From assembly GCA_027946365.1 (NCBI GenBank), contig JAPEUQ010000015.1:434001-498000 (forward strand): a stretch of DNA of 64,000 bases, written 5' to 3'. A program made the position numbers and the translations under genes. This DNA is from Kalmusia sp. IMI 367209 (lineage: Eukaryota; Ascomycota; Dothideomycetes; Pleosporales; Didymosphaeriaceae). Under the pieces are notes generated by a model. That model saw only the letters and a program-made list of their open reading frames with translations, was not told the origin of the DNA and made no database searches. The first letter of the stretch is position 1. The number at the start of each line of letters is the position of its first letter. This document shows, in pieces, positions 1 through 11,785 of the stretch.

Positions 1-962
1 ACGACAGACGTCCTCGGCGTAGTAATGTAGGCCGCGTGCTGCATCGCCCGCACCATCCGCTGCACCATGTCGTCGCCGATCCGGAAAAGGCCGTAGTCGA
101 TGTCCTCGAGGATGCACATCTTCGTCTTCCCCACCTCTTTCGCATCGAACCTGCCCATGCCTTCGACCTTGGCCCAATGCCCGTTGGAGCGACCCCGGTC
201 GTCGATGAAGCCGTGCGCAAGAGCCAGCGCCGCAAGCACAATCAGATCCGGGCTCACGCTGGGCTGTCGCCAGCAATCCGCGCCCAGATAGTAATCCAGC
301 CTGGTGGTGTTCATGGGAAGGAATGCATCACGCCATCTGCTGGCAAAGCCGTCGGATAGCGCGTCGAGCACGCAGGCCGCAAACGCAATCATCTCCACAG
401 GCAGGCATGCTCTTTCCAAGAACTCCTCAATGGCCGGCACCGATGACTTCTGCCCAGAGACATTCCTTGGAACCAGGCTGGCAAGATGCGACGCATAAAC
501 TATCGAACTTGGTCAGTGGGGCTCCTACGCTAAAGGTATATTGAGTGGCAAGATGAAAGAGGCTGGTGTGCGCCGGTCCCAGCAGCGATGTTCAGGGGAA
601 ATACCCTCTGACGCCGGCGCGTATGACGTCGGTAGTGCCCGCTCCACCCGACGCAGGGATCAACGATCACCACCCAGCCTTGGAATAGAAACAGGGTGCG
701 AGAAACATGGGAACTAACCTTCTAGTTCAGGGGACCGGCCGTGGCGCTGGACGTCGAGTTCAGCTGGCGGTGATGGTAGCGCTGAGGTTGCAAGTGGCTG
801 TTGTTGTTGATGTTGTTGTTGCTTCGCTGGCGGTGGAGTCGGCAGGCTGGAGAGCGGCACGCAGCTCGCCAGATACTGTTCCAACTCTTCATCGTCCATG
901 TCGGAGAAGTTGCTGCGGATGGACAGCGCAGGCGAAGCCGCCATGGTCCCGTATGCGTTCAT
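1..962 (-). CDS. cyclin-like protein, partial (C-terminus beyond window)
   Basis: Two exons are visible: 719-962 (ATG at 962) and 1-499, which runs off the window. The 219-nt intron has donor GTTAGT, a CACTGAC branch point and acceptor ATAG, and it restores the frame. The N-terminal ~80 residues are low complexity, with a Q-rich stretch (CAA/CAT repeats) and Pro runs. Exon 2 then reads like a cyclin N-terminal box: an alpha-helical segment FLERACLPVEMIAFAACVLD, then LIVLAALALAHGFIDDRG and later KTKMCILEDIDYGLF. Cyclins of this kind bind a CDK partner and set its activity or target; which CDK cannot be told. A TATA-like CTATATAG lies about 215 nt upstream. The family call rests on helix pattern and motif memory, not on an alignment. 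Confidence 0.72.
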
Positions 963-1176
963 GGCCGGTCGTGTACACAGCTCCAGGTCCCTTCCAAGCG
1001 TTGTTGTCGAAGGCTCATTCCAGATCAACACCAAGACTACTACTCTTTCTATGTAGCGTAGCGAACTTGCAGACAGAGAGACACACGAAAAGCAAAAAGT
1101 AGAGAAAAACCCCAGCAGGTGCCCGAACGAATATCCCAAGCGGAGAGAAGAGCAGAAAACGAGCGTCGACGCCGCA

Positions 1177-1186
1177 CTCTATATAG
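1177..1186 (-). promoter_or_regulatory. TATA-like element upstream of the cyclin-like gene
   Basis: CTATATAGAG read on the minus strand, roughly 215 nt upstream of the cyclin-like ATG at 962. The position fits a core promoter with a 5' UTR of about 180 nt. Function is inferred only. Confidence 0.3.
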
Positions 1187-1688
1187 TAAGTGCAGTCGGT
1201 CGCACGCGAGAAAGGTCGCCCTGGCCCAGCCGCTCGCCAAAATGGGGAGAACGGTGAAGCGGCTGACGTGCTTGCGCTAACCGCAACCCTGCGTAGCACC
1301 GCCCTTGGCCCACGTACCTGTCCTCATGCAATGCACGCCTGAGCGCCGCCAGGAAAAGAACGCACAAACACTGCTGCAGCTGCAGCACAAAGAAACAATG
1401 TCCGACGCTCACACCCCGTAGATAGCCACTGCAACTGGCGCCGTCGAGTCTCGAAAATGTCTAACTGTAATCCCCGGAACGTGAGATCTGCAATCCGATC
1501 CGGGCAGAAGGGGACCGCGCAAGCCTGCAATATGCTCTCCACGCAGAACAATCTATCCGCGCGAGGCCCTCCGCACATTCGTTTATGAAGCCTCATATGG
1601 CACTTATTCGCCGTGCAGCCTGGGCCCTTCTCCCCTACATTGTTGTGTAGAATCTTCTGCATGCACCTCGCGCATACGCAGTACGCAG

Positions 1689-1709
1689 CACACACACACA
1701 CACACACAC
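1689..1709. repeat. (CA)10 dinucleotide microsatellite
   Basis: Uninterrupted CA dinucleotides over 21 nt in non-coding DNA. Likely length-polymorphic between isolates. Confidence 0.9.
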
Positions 1710-3207
1710 CAGCCATAGGAAGACCCGAGGTCCATCCTCCCCCTACAAAACAATGCTCGTCTTGTCTCCGCTCCGTCCTGCAACTTCCGCTTCCGAGCGC
1801 GCGCGCCCAGGCGAATCCCGCACCCACTCTCCAATCCTTCCGCGCAATCCACCTTGTTTCGCATCCACAACCACCGACATCACATCCGGGCGGCGCCCAG
1901 GTGGCCTGACCCCCATCTCACCGCCATTGTCATGTTTCCTCCGCGCAGCGCGTGTGCGTGCGTGCGCGCGCCGACAGATATCCGTTCCCTCTCGCCAATC
2001 TGCGCGCTAGACAACCATCACCACCACATGTGGAGACCCTCTTATTAGGAGCCTACGTGTGCCGACAAGCCGCGTTAACCTCGTTCGAGAAGGCCTTCAA
2101 TATTCGCGTGTGCGGATTCGGCGGAAGCGAGCCAGACACGCAGAAAGGCCCAAGACGTATGCGCGAACGCGTGAATCCACAATGGGTGCTAGAAACGCAA
2201 AGTGCTGCCGAGTCAAGCAACACTCGTGCTTTCTGTGTTCTAGACACGTGCTTGTGCGCGCGCACTTGGTACAAAAAGCCATGTAAAAAAAAAAATATAC
2301 TTTTGCCAATACGTGGGTAATGCGCAAGCGCTATCGGAGAGAAGAGCGGGTCAACACCAAGACACTCGTACAAGAGGCGCCGGTCGGCATCCCTCGAGCA
2401 ACGTCGCTGCTCCGTGCCTTTCGCCCTGCATGAGGGGCGGTCAGGCCTGCGATGTTCGCCATGTTGTGGCTTGCCAGATGCGGCGTGCAAGTGACAGTCG
2501 CACGGCGCAACAGTAACGCCGTGATGACGGGGAGAAAGAGGGGAGGGGTTCGCTCGCCGTGGGCTATTCTTTGCGCTGGCTTGGTAAGAGGATTGCACAA
2601 GCTGTGGCGTGGCGTCGGGGGGCAGCTGAGCATTAGCTCGCAACCACGACTTTCGTGGCAAGGGGACATGGTTTGTCTAGACTCGAGCTTACTTTATGGC
2701 GTGGTTTCAATTGCAATTCGGCTTCCACGTGTGTTACAAGCCTGACCAAAATAGATCAAAGGAACAGCTTCGCGTCGATTCATAAGTGTAGATGGGTCGT
2801 AAATAACAAATATGCTACTCATGCAGAGTAGTGAATCCAAGCACCATCATGTGAAAAACAATATTTCCAAACTGCTACTGGGGCTACAACTATCCGCCCT
2901 AGCTCACCTCTCGCTTTTCAAAGAGCCCGCCCCATCCGTCGTCACCACATCCATCGTTAACACCCATCCTGCCAATCTATCCAGCTAAACGCTCAGACAT
3001 ACCAACGTTCAAATCATGCATGAGTGGGGCATCAAAGCCAGCGCCACCCACTGAAAACGGTTCATGCTCGCATCCGTCCTCCGTCATCCTTGCGGTCTAT
3101 ACCCCACACGTCAAACATACATTTTCGCTCTCCGGTCCGAGATCCCTGACCCATACTTTGTCACCTTTGGGTGCAGAGGCAGACCATTGTTCCTATTACC
3201 GAAACAT

Positions 3208-4102
3208 TTAATGCGTCTTCTTGGGTCCGGTAGCCTGCTGTCCACCGACATACTTGCGAATGTCCGTAGCGTCAGCTGCCTGTGCGATGATGCTCTTGAA
3301 GGTTCCCCAGCCCTGGCGAGCAACGGGAGGAGTGCTCTGGTTGGCGAGCTGGGCATCGATGCGGGCAGTGAGCTGGGTGATGGCACCTTGCACGAAGCTG
3401 CTCTGAGCATAGCGGGCGCGGAAGAAGACGGTGTACACGACGAGCAGAATCCATGAGCCCTTCTGGAAGAGGAGAGCCGAGCCGAAGACGCGAACCCAGA
3501 GGCCGATCTCGAGAATAGCAACGAGGGTCATGCTGCCATCGTAGTACTCCTTCACGAACTTGCCGATGACATCGGACAGGCCGCCAGCAGGCTTAGCGCC
3601 AGCTTGCGCTCCGGCGGGCGGGGGCTGGATGGTCGGCAGCAAGTTGGAGCGCACATAGGTGGCAACGTGGAACACGGAGTAGACTGCGAAAGGGAGCACT
3701 GCCATGGGAATCTGGCGGGAAAAGAGCCAGATGAGCGCCATGACTGGGGACGTGTTAGCTTGCTAAACTGCACAGCGATAGCTGCTTGTGAGGCTTACTC
3801 AGGTACTGCACATTCTCGTCTGTTGCTAGGGAGAGAATACTGCCCTGCTTCCCTTGTCGAACGCGGGCGCGGTATGCCTTGTATACGACGATACCATATG
3901 TGACGCACGCTGACAAAAAGGCTGTGCGGTACGAGACAGAAGCCCATCGCGAGGCCGAATTGAAAGTGATGTATGACAAGCTGTACCGGAAGGTAGCAAG
4001 CAGCAACGTAACATGGCCTGCAAACCATGCAAACTGCAGTGTCTGCGCGAGAGCGGCAAGGCGCTGGCCTAGAGGCAGCGAGGCGGGTGGTGGAGGGGCC
4101 AT
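3208..4102 (-). CDS. POM33: Pom33/Per33/TMEM33-family nuclear pore and ER membrane protein
   Basis: Two exons, 3799-4102 and 3743-3208, encode 279 residues. The 55-nt intron has donor GTAAGC, a GCTAAC branch point and acceptor CCCAG. The protein has several hydrophobic segments, around residues 20-45, 55-75, 100-125 and 165-195, and matches the TMEM33/Pom33 family in the N-terminal LQFAWFAGHVTLLLATFRY region, the YLIMALIWLFSRQIPMAVLP helix and the YSVFHVATY segment. Family members bend or stabilise ER and nuclear-envelope membrane and help pore complex distribution. The Lys-rich C-terminus (GPKKTH) is cytosolic-tail-like. The start follows the strongest ATG, in MAPPPPASL, and the length fits the family. 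Confidence 0.9.
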
Positions 4103-5174
4103 GGTTGGTGTTTGGTTCTGGCGATTTCGGTGGTGTGGTGGTGTCGTGTGGGGTCTGGAGCGAGCAGATTGTGCGTCAGCGGAGCTCTTTGTCTAGCAAG
4201 CAGGACCAGCAGGGGACCAATGCGCGGGGTTGATAGCGATAAAGCTGCGCAACGGCGACGACTGGTGCCTGGTGAGGGAGAGGGGGGAAGGTGAAAAACG
4301 TGCAATGTGTCCAAAGCCTCGCGCTGTTGCTGGTGGCTGGGCTGGTCGTTTGACACACGGCACTCGAATCCGCTTATGACGCGGGTGGTGCGTGACGGCG
4401 GGCAGCACTTACCAGCGGGGTATATGTTTCCAGGCGGCTGTGGACTGGACGACTGGACGGAACGGGACCTTCTGTTTTTGTAAGGGTCGGCGTGCGATGC
4501 GATGCGAAAGTAGAAGAGGAGGGGCAAGGCTATATGGGGCTCTACGTAGGCGCCGGCAAGGCAGGGAAACCAGAATTCGGCGTTTGCGTTGGTGACGAAA
4601 TGCTTCACGCCCGCTCGCTCGTCGCTAGCGAACGCACGGGCCACGCACCCTGGCGATCGCCCTCAGCCGCGCGGAGCATCCCATGTGCGCAGCTGGCTCA
4701 TGCCTGGCTCACGCGAACTATGTCATCCATCATCACTAGCACACACGTGAAGTCGACAAATGAAAACCGATTCGCTACTAGGATGATCTGTAGAATACAC
4801 GAAGAGAAGCACCGAACCCACGCCACACCACCCAAAACTACATCTGCCCATCTACTAAATAATAAAAAAAAGAGTACCGCAAGGAGAAAAGGGGGAAGCG
4901 GAAGGAGCGCAATGCTGCTGGTGGTATCAATCAACAACCGAAGCAACTAAACCAAAGAGATGACACCGCTCGGCCCTTCTGCCGTCCTCTAAGGACCACT
5001 CCGTCGTGTATTATCTGTCGCCGGCAGCACCCAGTGGTGTCGGCAACCGAGCAAATTACAAGGTCTGATAAATAGGATGAGAGAAGGGAGAAGAGGCTTT
5101 TCGGAGTTTGCTGCTGTAAGAGTCATGCGGAAAGCGGGGGGAGTATGCGTCCCGCGTCATGAGCATCCAGGCCC
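4103..5174. other. intergenic between POM33 promoter and septin 3' end
   Basis: No gene seen. The left half should contain the POM33 5' UTR and promoter (minus strand). The right half, with A-rich stretches near 4858-4885, is the 3' flank of the septin gene. Open frames here are short and without domain resemblance. Confidence 0.5.
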
Positions 5175-6864
5175 TTAACGGAGCGAGAAACCCTTCCTCT
5201 TGCCCTTCTCCTCGAGGGGCCGTCCTTGCTCGATGCGCGTCTTCTTCTCCTCTAGCTCCTGTCGTTGCCGCTCCAGCTGCTCCTTCATTTCCCGGTGTCG
5301 GGCGTACAGCTCTTCTTCGCTTTGGCGTAGCTTGCTCTCCTTCTCTGCCACCTTCTGCTGGAAGACCATCTTCATTTCCATCTCCATCTTGGCGAGCTTG
5401 GCCTCGTGTAGCGAACGCTCCTCCTCCTGCTTGACGGCCGGGTTGATCTCCTTGAACACGCTGGAGTCCTGCTGCACGCCCATGGAGGTGAGCTTGTCGG
5501 AACGGTAGTTCTCGTAGAGTACATTGTTGGTGTGCTCCTTGAGCTCTTCCATGTGTGTTCGGATGAGCATCTGGCGCAGCTTGACAAAGTCGCAGTGCTC
5601 CTCGTTGTCCACCTCAATGACACCCCAGGGGTACCGACGCCCGCGAACCTTGCGGCCATCGGCGGTGCTCACCTCGGCGTTGGCACCGACTACTGCAAAA
5701 GGCACCTTAGACATGATCTCGTTATTCTCGGCGATCGTCTCCTCATCGTCAAGCTCGTAGCGTGGGCCCTCGAAGATTTGGATCTTGTTGTGCTCAATAT
5801 CGGCCAGAACCTACATGTTGTTAGCTTCATCCCAGAGAAAAATTGGTGCAGCATACTCTGGCCTTGAACGCCGCGACTTCCTCATCGGTGAGGGTATCGG
5901 CTTTAGCGATGACTGGGATCAGGTTGACCTTGGTGTGCAGCTTCTTCATGACCTCCACATCCAGGGGCTTCAATGAGTGACCGGTGGGCTGGATGAAGAA
6001 TACAACGGCATGAATACGATTGTCCACGATGTTCATGCGATTTACCTTGTTCTCTTGCTCGAGGTAGGCGTCGAATCGTTGCTCAATGTTCTTAACAATG
6101 GGGTCCCAAGACTCATCGTTGTTGATATAGTCACCAAAACCTGGTGTATCAACAACAGTCAACCTTAGGCGCACACCATTCTCCTCGATGTCGGCGCTGA
6201 TAGACTGTATCGCCACAGTCTTGGAGATGTCGAGACTGGGTGCCTTGCGCTCTTTGGGCGGGTAAAGGGACGTGTTGAAAAGAGTGTTTACCAGCGTAGA
6301 CTTTCCGAGTCCAGATTCGCCTGAGAGAGTTGTTAGGGAAAATTTATCCATGTGCTATAGCTTGTTTTCACGCACCGACAACCATAACATTGAAGTTGAA
6401 CCCCTTGCGCACACTCTTGCGGTGCCATTGGTTGGGCAGGTTCGCAAAACCAACGTATCCGGTAAGTTTCCTGCGGACGATATTCATATCACTCGCAGCC
6501 GCCGCGGCGGCCTTGGGGTCCTTCGACGAGATTGTCGTCGGAGCCGGGGCCGAGGCCTGCTGGCTGTGCACCGCGTTCATCTGTTCGACGAGATTCGATC
6601 CAGCCGAGGTGGGCGGCGATGGGGATGCACGGGTAGGGGCGACGGGGGACGCGCCGTTGGTTGCTGTGCCCACGTTAGCGGTTGTGGACCTTTACTTTAA
6701 AAAGTATGTTTGCGGGGGCAACGGTGTCAACGCGGCCGCGGTCGCTTCGAGATGCCTGCATGCTGTAACAGCGGCAGCTCCGTGCGAAACGACGATCGGG
6801 TGCGGCGCTGCGTAGCACAATGGCTGGTACAAATGCTGAATCGGGGAGGGCGCTCCTTACCCAT
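5175..6864 (-). CDS. aspB: septin, CDC3/AspB type
   Basis: Four exons: 6861-6864, 6376-6663, 5857-6320 and 5175-5810, giving 463 residues. Septins are GTP-binding proteins that form filaments at septa and hyphal tips. The membrane-binding/N-terminal signature [17 protein letters not shown] is the CDC3-subgroup hallmark. The P-loop GESGLGKS (about 98-105) is split by intron 2; the switch II motif DTPGFGD and the guanine-specificity motif AKAD follow. After the septin unique element comes a Glu/Lys-rich coiled coil over the last ~110 residues. The first exon would be only ATGG, followed by GTAAGG and a 197-nt intron ending with a CGCTAAC branch point and CACAG. The first codons are then M-A-T-N-G. 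Without this exon no ATG is available, because the open frame begins with GTG. Confidence 0.93.
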
Positions 6865-7825
6865 GGTTGACGATGGACCGCGAAGGCAGAGAAAATGTCG
6901 TCAAGGAGAGACTCCTGCAGGGATCGAGTGTCAAGTCAGCACAGGGCTCAAAATGTTCGATGGGGCGGCTCGTTGACAATGTCAAACAATACGGGGTGCG
7001 ACGCGGCGCCAGGCCAAAACCTGGAGAAATTGTTGGAACGGAGGTGAGGGCGGCAGCGTACCAGTCAGAGGTAGGTATGCTTGCTGAGCGATGGATGCAC
7101 GCAAAGCAATGGAGAAGAGCGGTCGACGTCGGGTGCGGACGGCGATGGCGTGGGACGGTTGAGGCTGCTGTGTGCTGAAGAAGGCGTGGTGGTGCGCTCC
7201 TGGAGCTTGAGGAAAGGGGTCCGCGCAGGGATCGGGAGCAGCGTTGGAGCAATGGGCACTAGCCTAAAATTCCCCGCAAGCCGCACAGCAACAGTCGCAG
7301 TGTCAAGAGCAGGCTTGGAAGCAGCAAAACGAACGTCAAGAGAGCGAGATGGGCGCAAGCAATAGGTGACAGCTTTCTGTTGTGTGTGCGGTCGTCCTGT
7401 GCGTCGTTCCGCAGCTGCAGCACGAAGCTGTCGCGTAGCGTCCCTGCCAGATAAGGAAGTGTCACGTGCACAAGCGAGGCTGGCGAAATTTGGGTGAATT
7501 AATTGCCCGAGCTCTGGCGCTGCACCGGCTGAGCTTGGCTGCCAATACCCGCGTCGTGTACTACCACGAGGCTGTTGGTGTTGCACTGCAAAGCGTCACT
7601 TGCAAAACAACATCGAAGCTGCAGACTTCCAAGCTCACATGTCCACGAAGCATTCGTGGCACCACTAAATTGCTCAACGCCAAGCCAGAAAGCAGACGTC
7701 GCTGCCGCATCCAATGGCATGCGCGTGCTGCACCTGCTTTATCCTGTGCATTATCCAACCATCTGCCTGAAGACTGAAACCAAGGGTATTCTGCAAAAAC
7801 CAAGCCCAACGCCTCAAGCACCGCC
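6865..7825. other. septin promoter / EXO70 3' flank
   Basis: No gene supported. It holds the presumed 5' UTR and promoter of the septin gene (minus strand) and the 3' end of EXO70. A 173-codon minus-strand frame at 7065-7586 overlaps the septin leader, has no ATG-proximal domain and reads as low-complexity Ser/Pro/Arg. Confidence 0.5.
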
Positions 7826-9866
7826 TCACGACAGCCCAGACAGCGCCTGTCCCAGCTCGACCTTGCTGTACTTGACATACTTGCCTTTCCCCTTATCGAT
7901 CTCGTGGTACCTGTCCCAGAAGCGGCTGTATAAAGGCTCCATGATGTTCTGCACCTCCTTGCCCAGATGCATCCGGACCTCGCGTTCCATCTTGTACGAC
8001 TTGTGCCGCGCAGAGAGCTCCTCGAAGCTCGCGTTGAAACTCTTGAACTTTTCTTTGATCGCATCCTTGTCTTTAGATCCAAGAGCCTTGACAATGGCTA
8101 CCGAATCGGCGGAGCCTGCGCTGCTAGAGTGCGGTCGCTCTTTTCGATTCGTATACTGGACGTCAAGGAGGAAACCCGACGGTTCGCGCCATGCTTCCAG
8201 ATACCATGACGAGGCCTTCTTCTTCCAAGGTTCCAATTTCTTCTGCATATAATCTTCCATCAATGGTGCAAGTTCTGACGACCGTATCATGCGCTCTACA
8301 ATCGTCGCATTGTTGCTTAGGAAAACGCCTTGGAGGCTCTTATTCTTCATGAGCATTCGTGACTTGCCATCCAGGTTCTGCAGCAAGGTTTCAATCGTGT
8401 CGGACGCATAGTGCTCAAACAATCGTTGTCCATCCGGCCCAACGTCTAATGGCAGTGATGAGGACGATCCAGTGGAAGCACTTGACTTCCATCCTCCATC
8501 GCCAAGCGATGCTAGAATCGAGCCGATAGGGCCCAGGTAATTGGTCATTTCTTGTAACCGAGTCATCGTTGCTGCCGTCACGGGAACAGCTGCGCCATCC
8601 ATGGGGAGGGCGACGAGTGTTTGAATACGAGCCCTCGTGTCCTCAAGTAACTTGTTCATCGATGCTTTCGAGGTCTCACGGATAGGTTTTATGCTCTCTT
8701 GGATAGGACGCCTCAATGCGGACATTTTCTGCTCCAACCTCATCGACAGCTTGGATGCGATGTCGACGATTTCATAACCAAGAAAGCAGTCTGTCATCAA
8801 ATTCCTCTGAATATGACCATTCAACTCACGCAGCGTCTTGTTGAAGTCTGACAGCGGTGCATCGCAGGTAGCTACGCAGACTGTTGTCCACTCATCCCGC
8901 GGAAAGATATTGGTGATGTTGTCGTATTCGGCGACGAAAAGGCCCTCTATCCCCTGTGCGTATATTCCAATGCCGTTTGTACCCTTTCTGTATATGGCAT
9001 CCGCGGTGACCTTCTTGGCCGTATTGATCGAAGCTGCTGATAGGTCTTGTAATGACCTAGTCATGTATTCGCCTCTGATCTCCCCATATATCTTTTGTGT
9101 AGGTGTCTCGCGCACGTCCGACTGTGATATTTGCGCGAAGGAATTGGATATGTGAGTATTGATAAGTCGCAACGTCGATAGCTTGTCTTGAGGTATTGTA
9201 GGAAATGGATTATCTGCGCAGAAGTTAACAATGTAACTCAAGACGGAAAGGGGTGATGTTACTCTTCATTACATATTCCAACGGGACGACAGTCTGCCTG
9301 CAGCTTTCACGGAGAATCTCTCTGAACGCATCCTCTAGCTCCTTCATTCCACGCTTCAGCAGGGCGCTCATTTCGGCAACGGCTTGTTGGTTTGCGCGCA
9401 TGTTCGTTCGCCTGAGTTCAGCCAGAGACTGACTGGTACGGCTTAGAGAGGCTATGTAATCTTGGAGGTCGACATTTCGAAGGCTAGACATGTTAGTCAG
9501 CAGATTGTAAAGGTCGTCTCTGGCATGGCGTACCCCTTCTTAATGATTCGGTCCTCTCTGTTCGACTGGTCGAGTGGTGCCCGTAGCTTGTCGATCGCGT
9601 CCAGTATCCTGTCGATGTCTGTGGCCTACGTCAGCCTTCGCACAGCCATTGTTGAACATACACATACTGCGATTCGTTGTCTGTAGCCTCGCTGTGTTCC
9701 CGTAGATAGGCGCCATGGCTTCGTTCATCGCTTTACCGCTCGACTCCAGCCTATTCCGCGAGGCCTGGATCTTCTTGGTCAAGGTCATCATCTTCTCGAT
9801 GTTCGCTTCAAGCACCTCGACCTCTGCGGCCTCCTCGGCGAAGGCGCCTTTGCGCTGGCCGACCAT
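7826..9866 (-). CDS. EXO70: exocyst complex subunit Exo70
   Basis: Four exons: 9668-9866, 9534-9618, 9263-9483 and 7826-9213, coding 630 residues, close to the yeast length (~623). The N-terminus is coiled coil (ANIEKMMTLTKKIQASRNRL), followed by NIDRILDAIDKLRAPLD, a typical Exo70 pattern. The helical-rod body ends with the basic C-terminal region, rich in Lys (KGKGKYVKYSKVELG), which in this family contacts PI(4,5)P2 at the plasma membrane. Exo70 tethers secretory vesicles at growth sites with Rho3/Cdc42. All three introns keep frame: donors GTATGT, GTACGC and GTAACA, with GCTGAC and ACTAAC branch motifs. SEC5, a second exocyst subunit, lies 12 kb away. Confidence 0.93.
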
Positions 9867-10713
9867 GGTGCCTGCCTTAGGAAGCTCTCGGGAGCTCCTG
9901 ACGTCGCGGGAGAGAATGGAAGTAGGGTTTGAGGAAGGTTATTAATGTAGTAGGTAAGTGATGGAAAGGATTAGGAGCATATCGTGTGGATGTGCCGCAT
10001 AGCTGGCTATTCTTGGATGTTGGGAGCTAAAGATGCGTGGGGGAGCTTGCGGAGGGTTGCAATGCACGGGTGTGGAGACGGGGCTACGACGGAACAGGGG
10101 TGCGCTAATGACTGTCAAAGCCTCAAACTGTTCTTTCGTAGAGGCCCAACGCTGTTGCAATAGTATGAGTGAATGTTACCCCATGAAAGCCTCTTTGAAG
10201 TACGAAATGTTTCCTACCATAATCTTCTATTGATGTATCCAAGTGATGAGCCGGAAAATAGTTAGGCCGCTCCGGGCCACACCTTCCAAACTCATGGACT
10301 GGCACCGGGCACCTTCACAAGGCTAAGGCATTATATGAACTGCTTGTCTACGTCCAACAAAGATGTAGCGGAGCTATCGTGGTGTGATAAAATGCGTCAG
10401 AGTATGTAACGCAGCCATGCGGCATGATACGTTATGAATCAGCTAGGGTGGCCGGCCTCGAGCTTTACAAGTATACCAAGCAAGCGCTTGAAGTCATCCT
10501 TGCCGCTAGGGATTGCAGTGAATTGTACTGCTGAACCGCATTAGATCCCATTTTCTCCAAGGAAGCTTCAATGACTAAGCAAGATAATAAGCTCCGGAGG
10601 AATTGGCTGCTCGCTCCGTATCAGCGCGACCTCCGACGTGCCGACGCAATCTGGCCGCATAGCTCCAGCTTTAGCAAGCTCATCATATCGCGAATCAGCT
10701 CTGTATCTGCACC
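9867..10713. promoter_or_regulatory. divergent promoter region between EXO70 and the Yip1-family gene
   Basis: No coding feature. The 847-nt interval separates the ATGs of two divergently transcribed secretory-pathway genes, so it must contain both promoters. No specific motif is asserted. Confidence 0.5.
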
Positions 10714-11785
10714 ATGGCCAACAGAGGTTACGACGTCGTTGTCGACGTTGACCAGGAGGTGCGTGCAATGCTTACCTATATCTCCTCCATGCTCACAACC
10801 TCCAGGGTGACCTAGGTCACACCGACCTGCAAGAGGACCTCGAATTCCACAGTTCCAGTAAGCTCGACTGGTCTTTCTTTGATATCTAGAGCTAACACAT
10901 TCCATAGACTTCGAAAACACGACCAACTCGCGCAACAAGATCCAACCCGACTCAACCTCGTCCTTTCTGCCGGCGCCCGCCTCCAGCTCCTCCAACCGCA
11001 AACATTACCTTTGGACACTCTCCTTCTACGCCCAAGCCTTCGACGTCGATACCAACGAAGTACTCCGCCGCTGTACAGCCACCGTATACCCGCGCGCAAA
11101 CTTCCTGGATGTACTTGAAGGCAATCCCGACCTGTATGGCCCGGTATGGGTCGCTACCACCGTCGTTGTCATCCTCTTCCTCACAGGAACAATAAATCAA
11201 TACCTAGCGAGCCAGGGTGAGAAGCACTTCGCATACGACTTCAAACTGTTGAGTGGGGCTGCTGGCCTGGTGTATGGGTACACAGGCATTGTACCTGCTG
11301 GCTTGTGGGCGGTGCTGAAGTGGTACGGGAGTGAGAGTGCCAATCTTCTCGAGTGTATTTGTCTTTATGGATATGCAAATCTCGTCTGGATACCGGTGGC
11401 GATAGCTAGTATCAGCAACATCAACAGTAAGTGTCCCCTCAAACCCTCCCACTGCTTCATTAAGCGCGAATTGGAGAGCTGACGTTATTGCGATGAAGTT
11501 CTCAACTTCATTTTCGTTGCCCTTGGATTCGCTGCCTCCGTTTTCTTCCTCCTCCGTAATCTATACCCGATCTTGAGCTCCACTGAAGCGAAGACATCGA
11601 AAATTCTCCTCATCGTTGTTCTCGTTCTACATGCTGGCTTTGCGATCGCTATCAAAGTTGTCTTCTTCGCAGCAACGAGTCCCTTGGGCCCAAAAGACGG
11701 ACCTGGAGCTGGAGATACGGGAGGTGATGGTGGCGATGGTGGCGATAAGAAGGGGGATATGCTGAGGATGCTGCTGAGGATGTAA
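10714..11785 (+). CDS. Yip1-domain Golgi membrane protein (YIPF1/YIPF2/Yip5-like)
   Basis: Four exons: 10714-10758, 10806-10857, 10908-11426 and 11499-11785, giving 300 residues. A hydrophilic N-terminus (MANRGYDVVVDVDQEGDLGH) is followed by YLWTLSFYAQAFDVDT and the DLYGPVWVATTVVVILFLTG segment, which carry the DLYGP(V/F)W(I/V) Yip1-domain signature. Five hydrophobic segments follow, then a Gly/Asp-rich tail (about GPGAGDTGGDGGDGGDKKGD). Family members sit in the Golgi, bind Rab GTPases and act in ER-Golgi traffic. The last intron uses an AAG acceptor with GCTGAC 18 nt upstream. The other introns are standard. Confidence 0.87.

Larger units (their letters stand above)
963..3207. other. intergenic, 5' region of cyclin-like gene and 3' region of POM33
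   Basis: No supportable gene. It holds the presumed promoter and 5' UTR of the cyclin-like gene, a (CA)10 microsatellite near 1689 and an A-tract at 2284. The longest open frame here (2053-2661, minus) lacks any recognisable domain and has Arg/Ser/His-rich composition typical of chance frames in GC-rich DNA. Confidence 0.5.

Noticed and set aside
2053..2661. 202-codon open frame on the minus strand
   Set aside because: Its N-terminus has no supporting context, composition is Arg/Ser/His-rich without any domain, and overlapping frames of similar length exist on other strands.
7065..7586. 173-codon minus-strand frame upstream of the septin gene
   Set aside because: Lies in the presumed septin promoter and leader; low-complexity Ser/Pro/Arg text, no domain.
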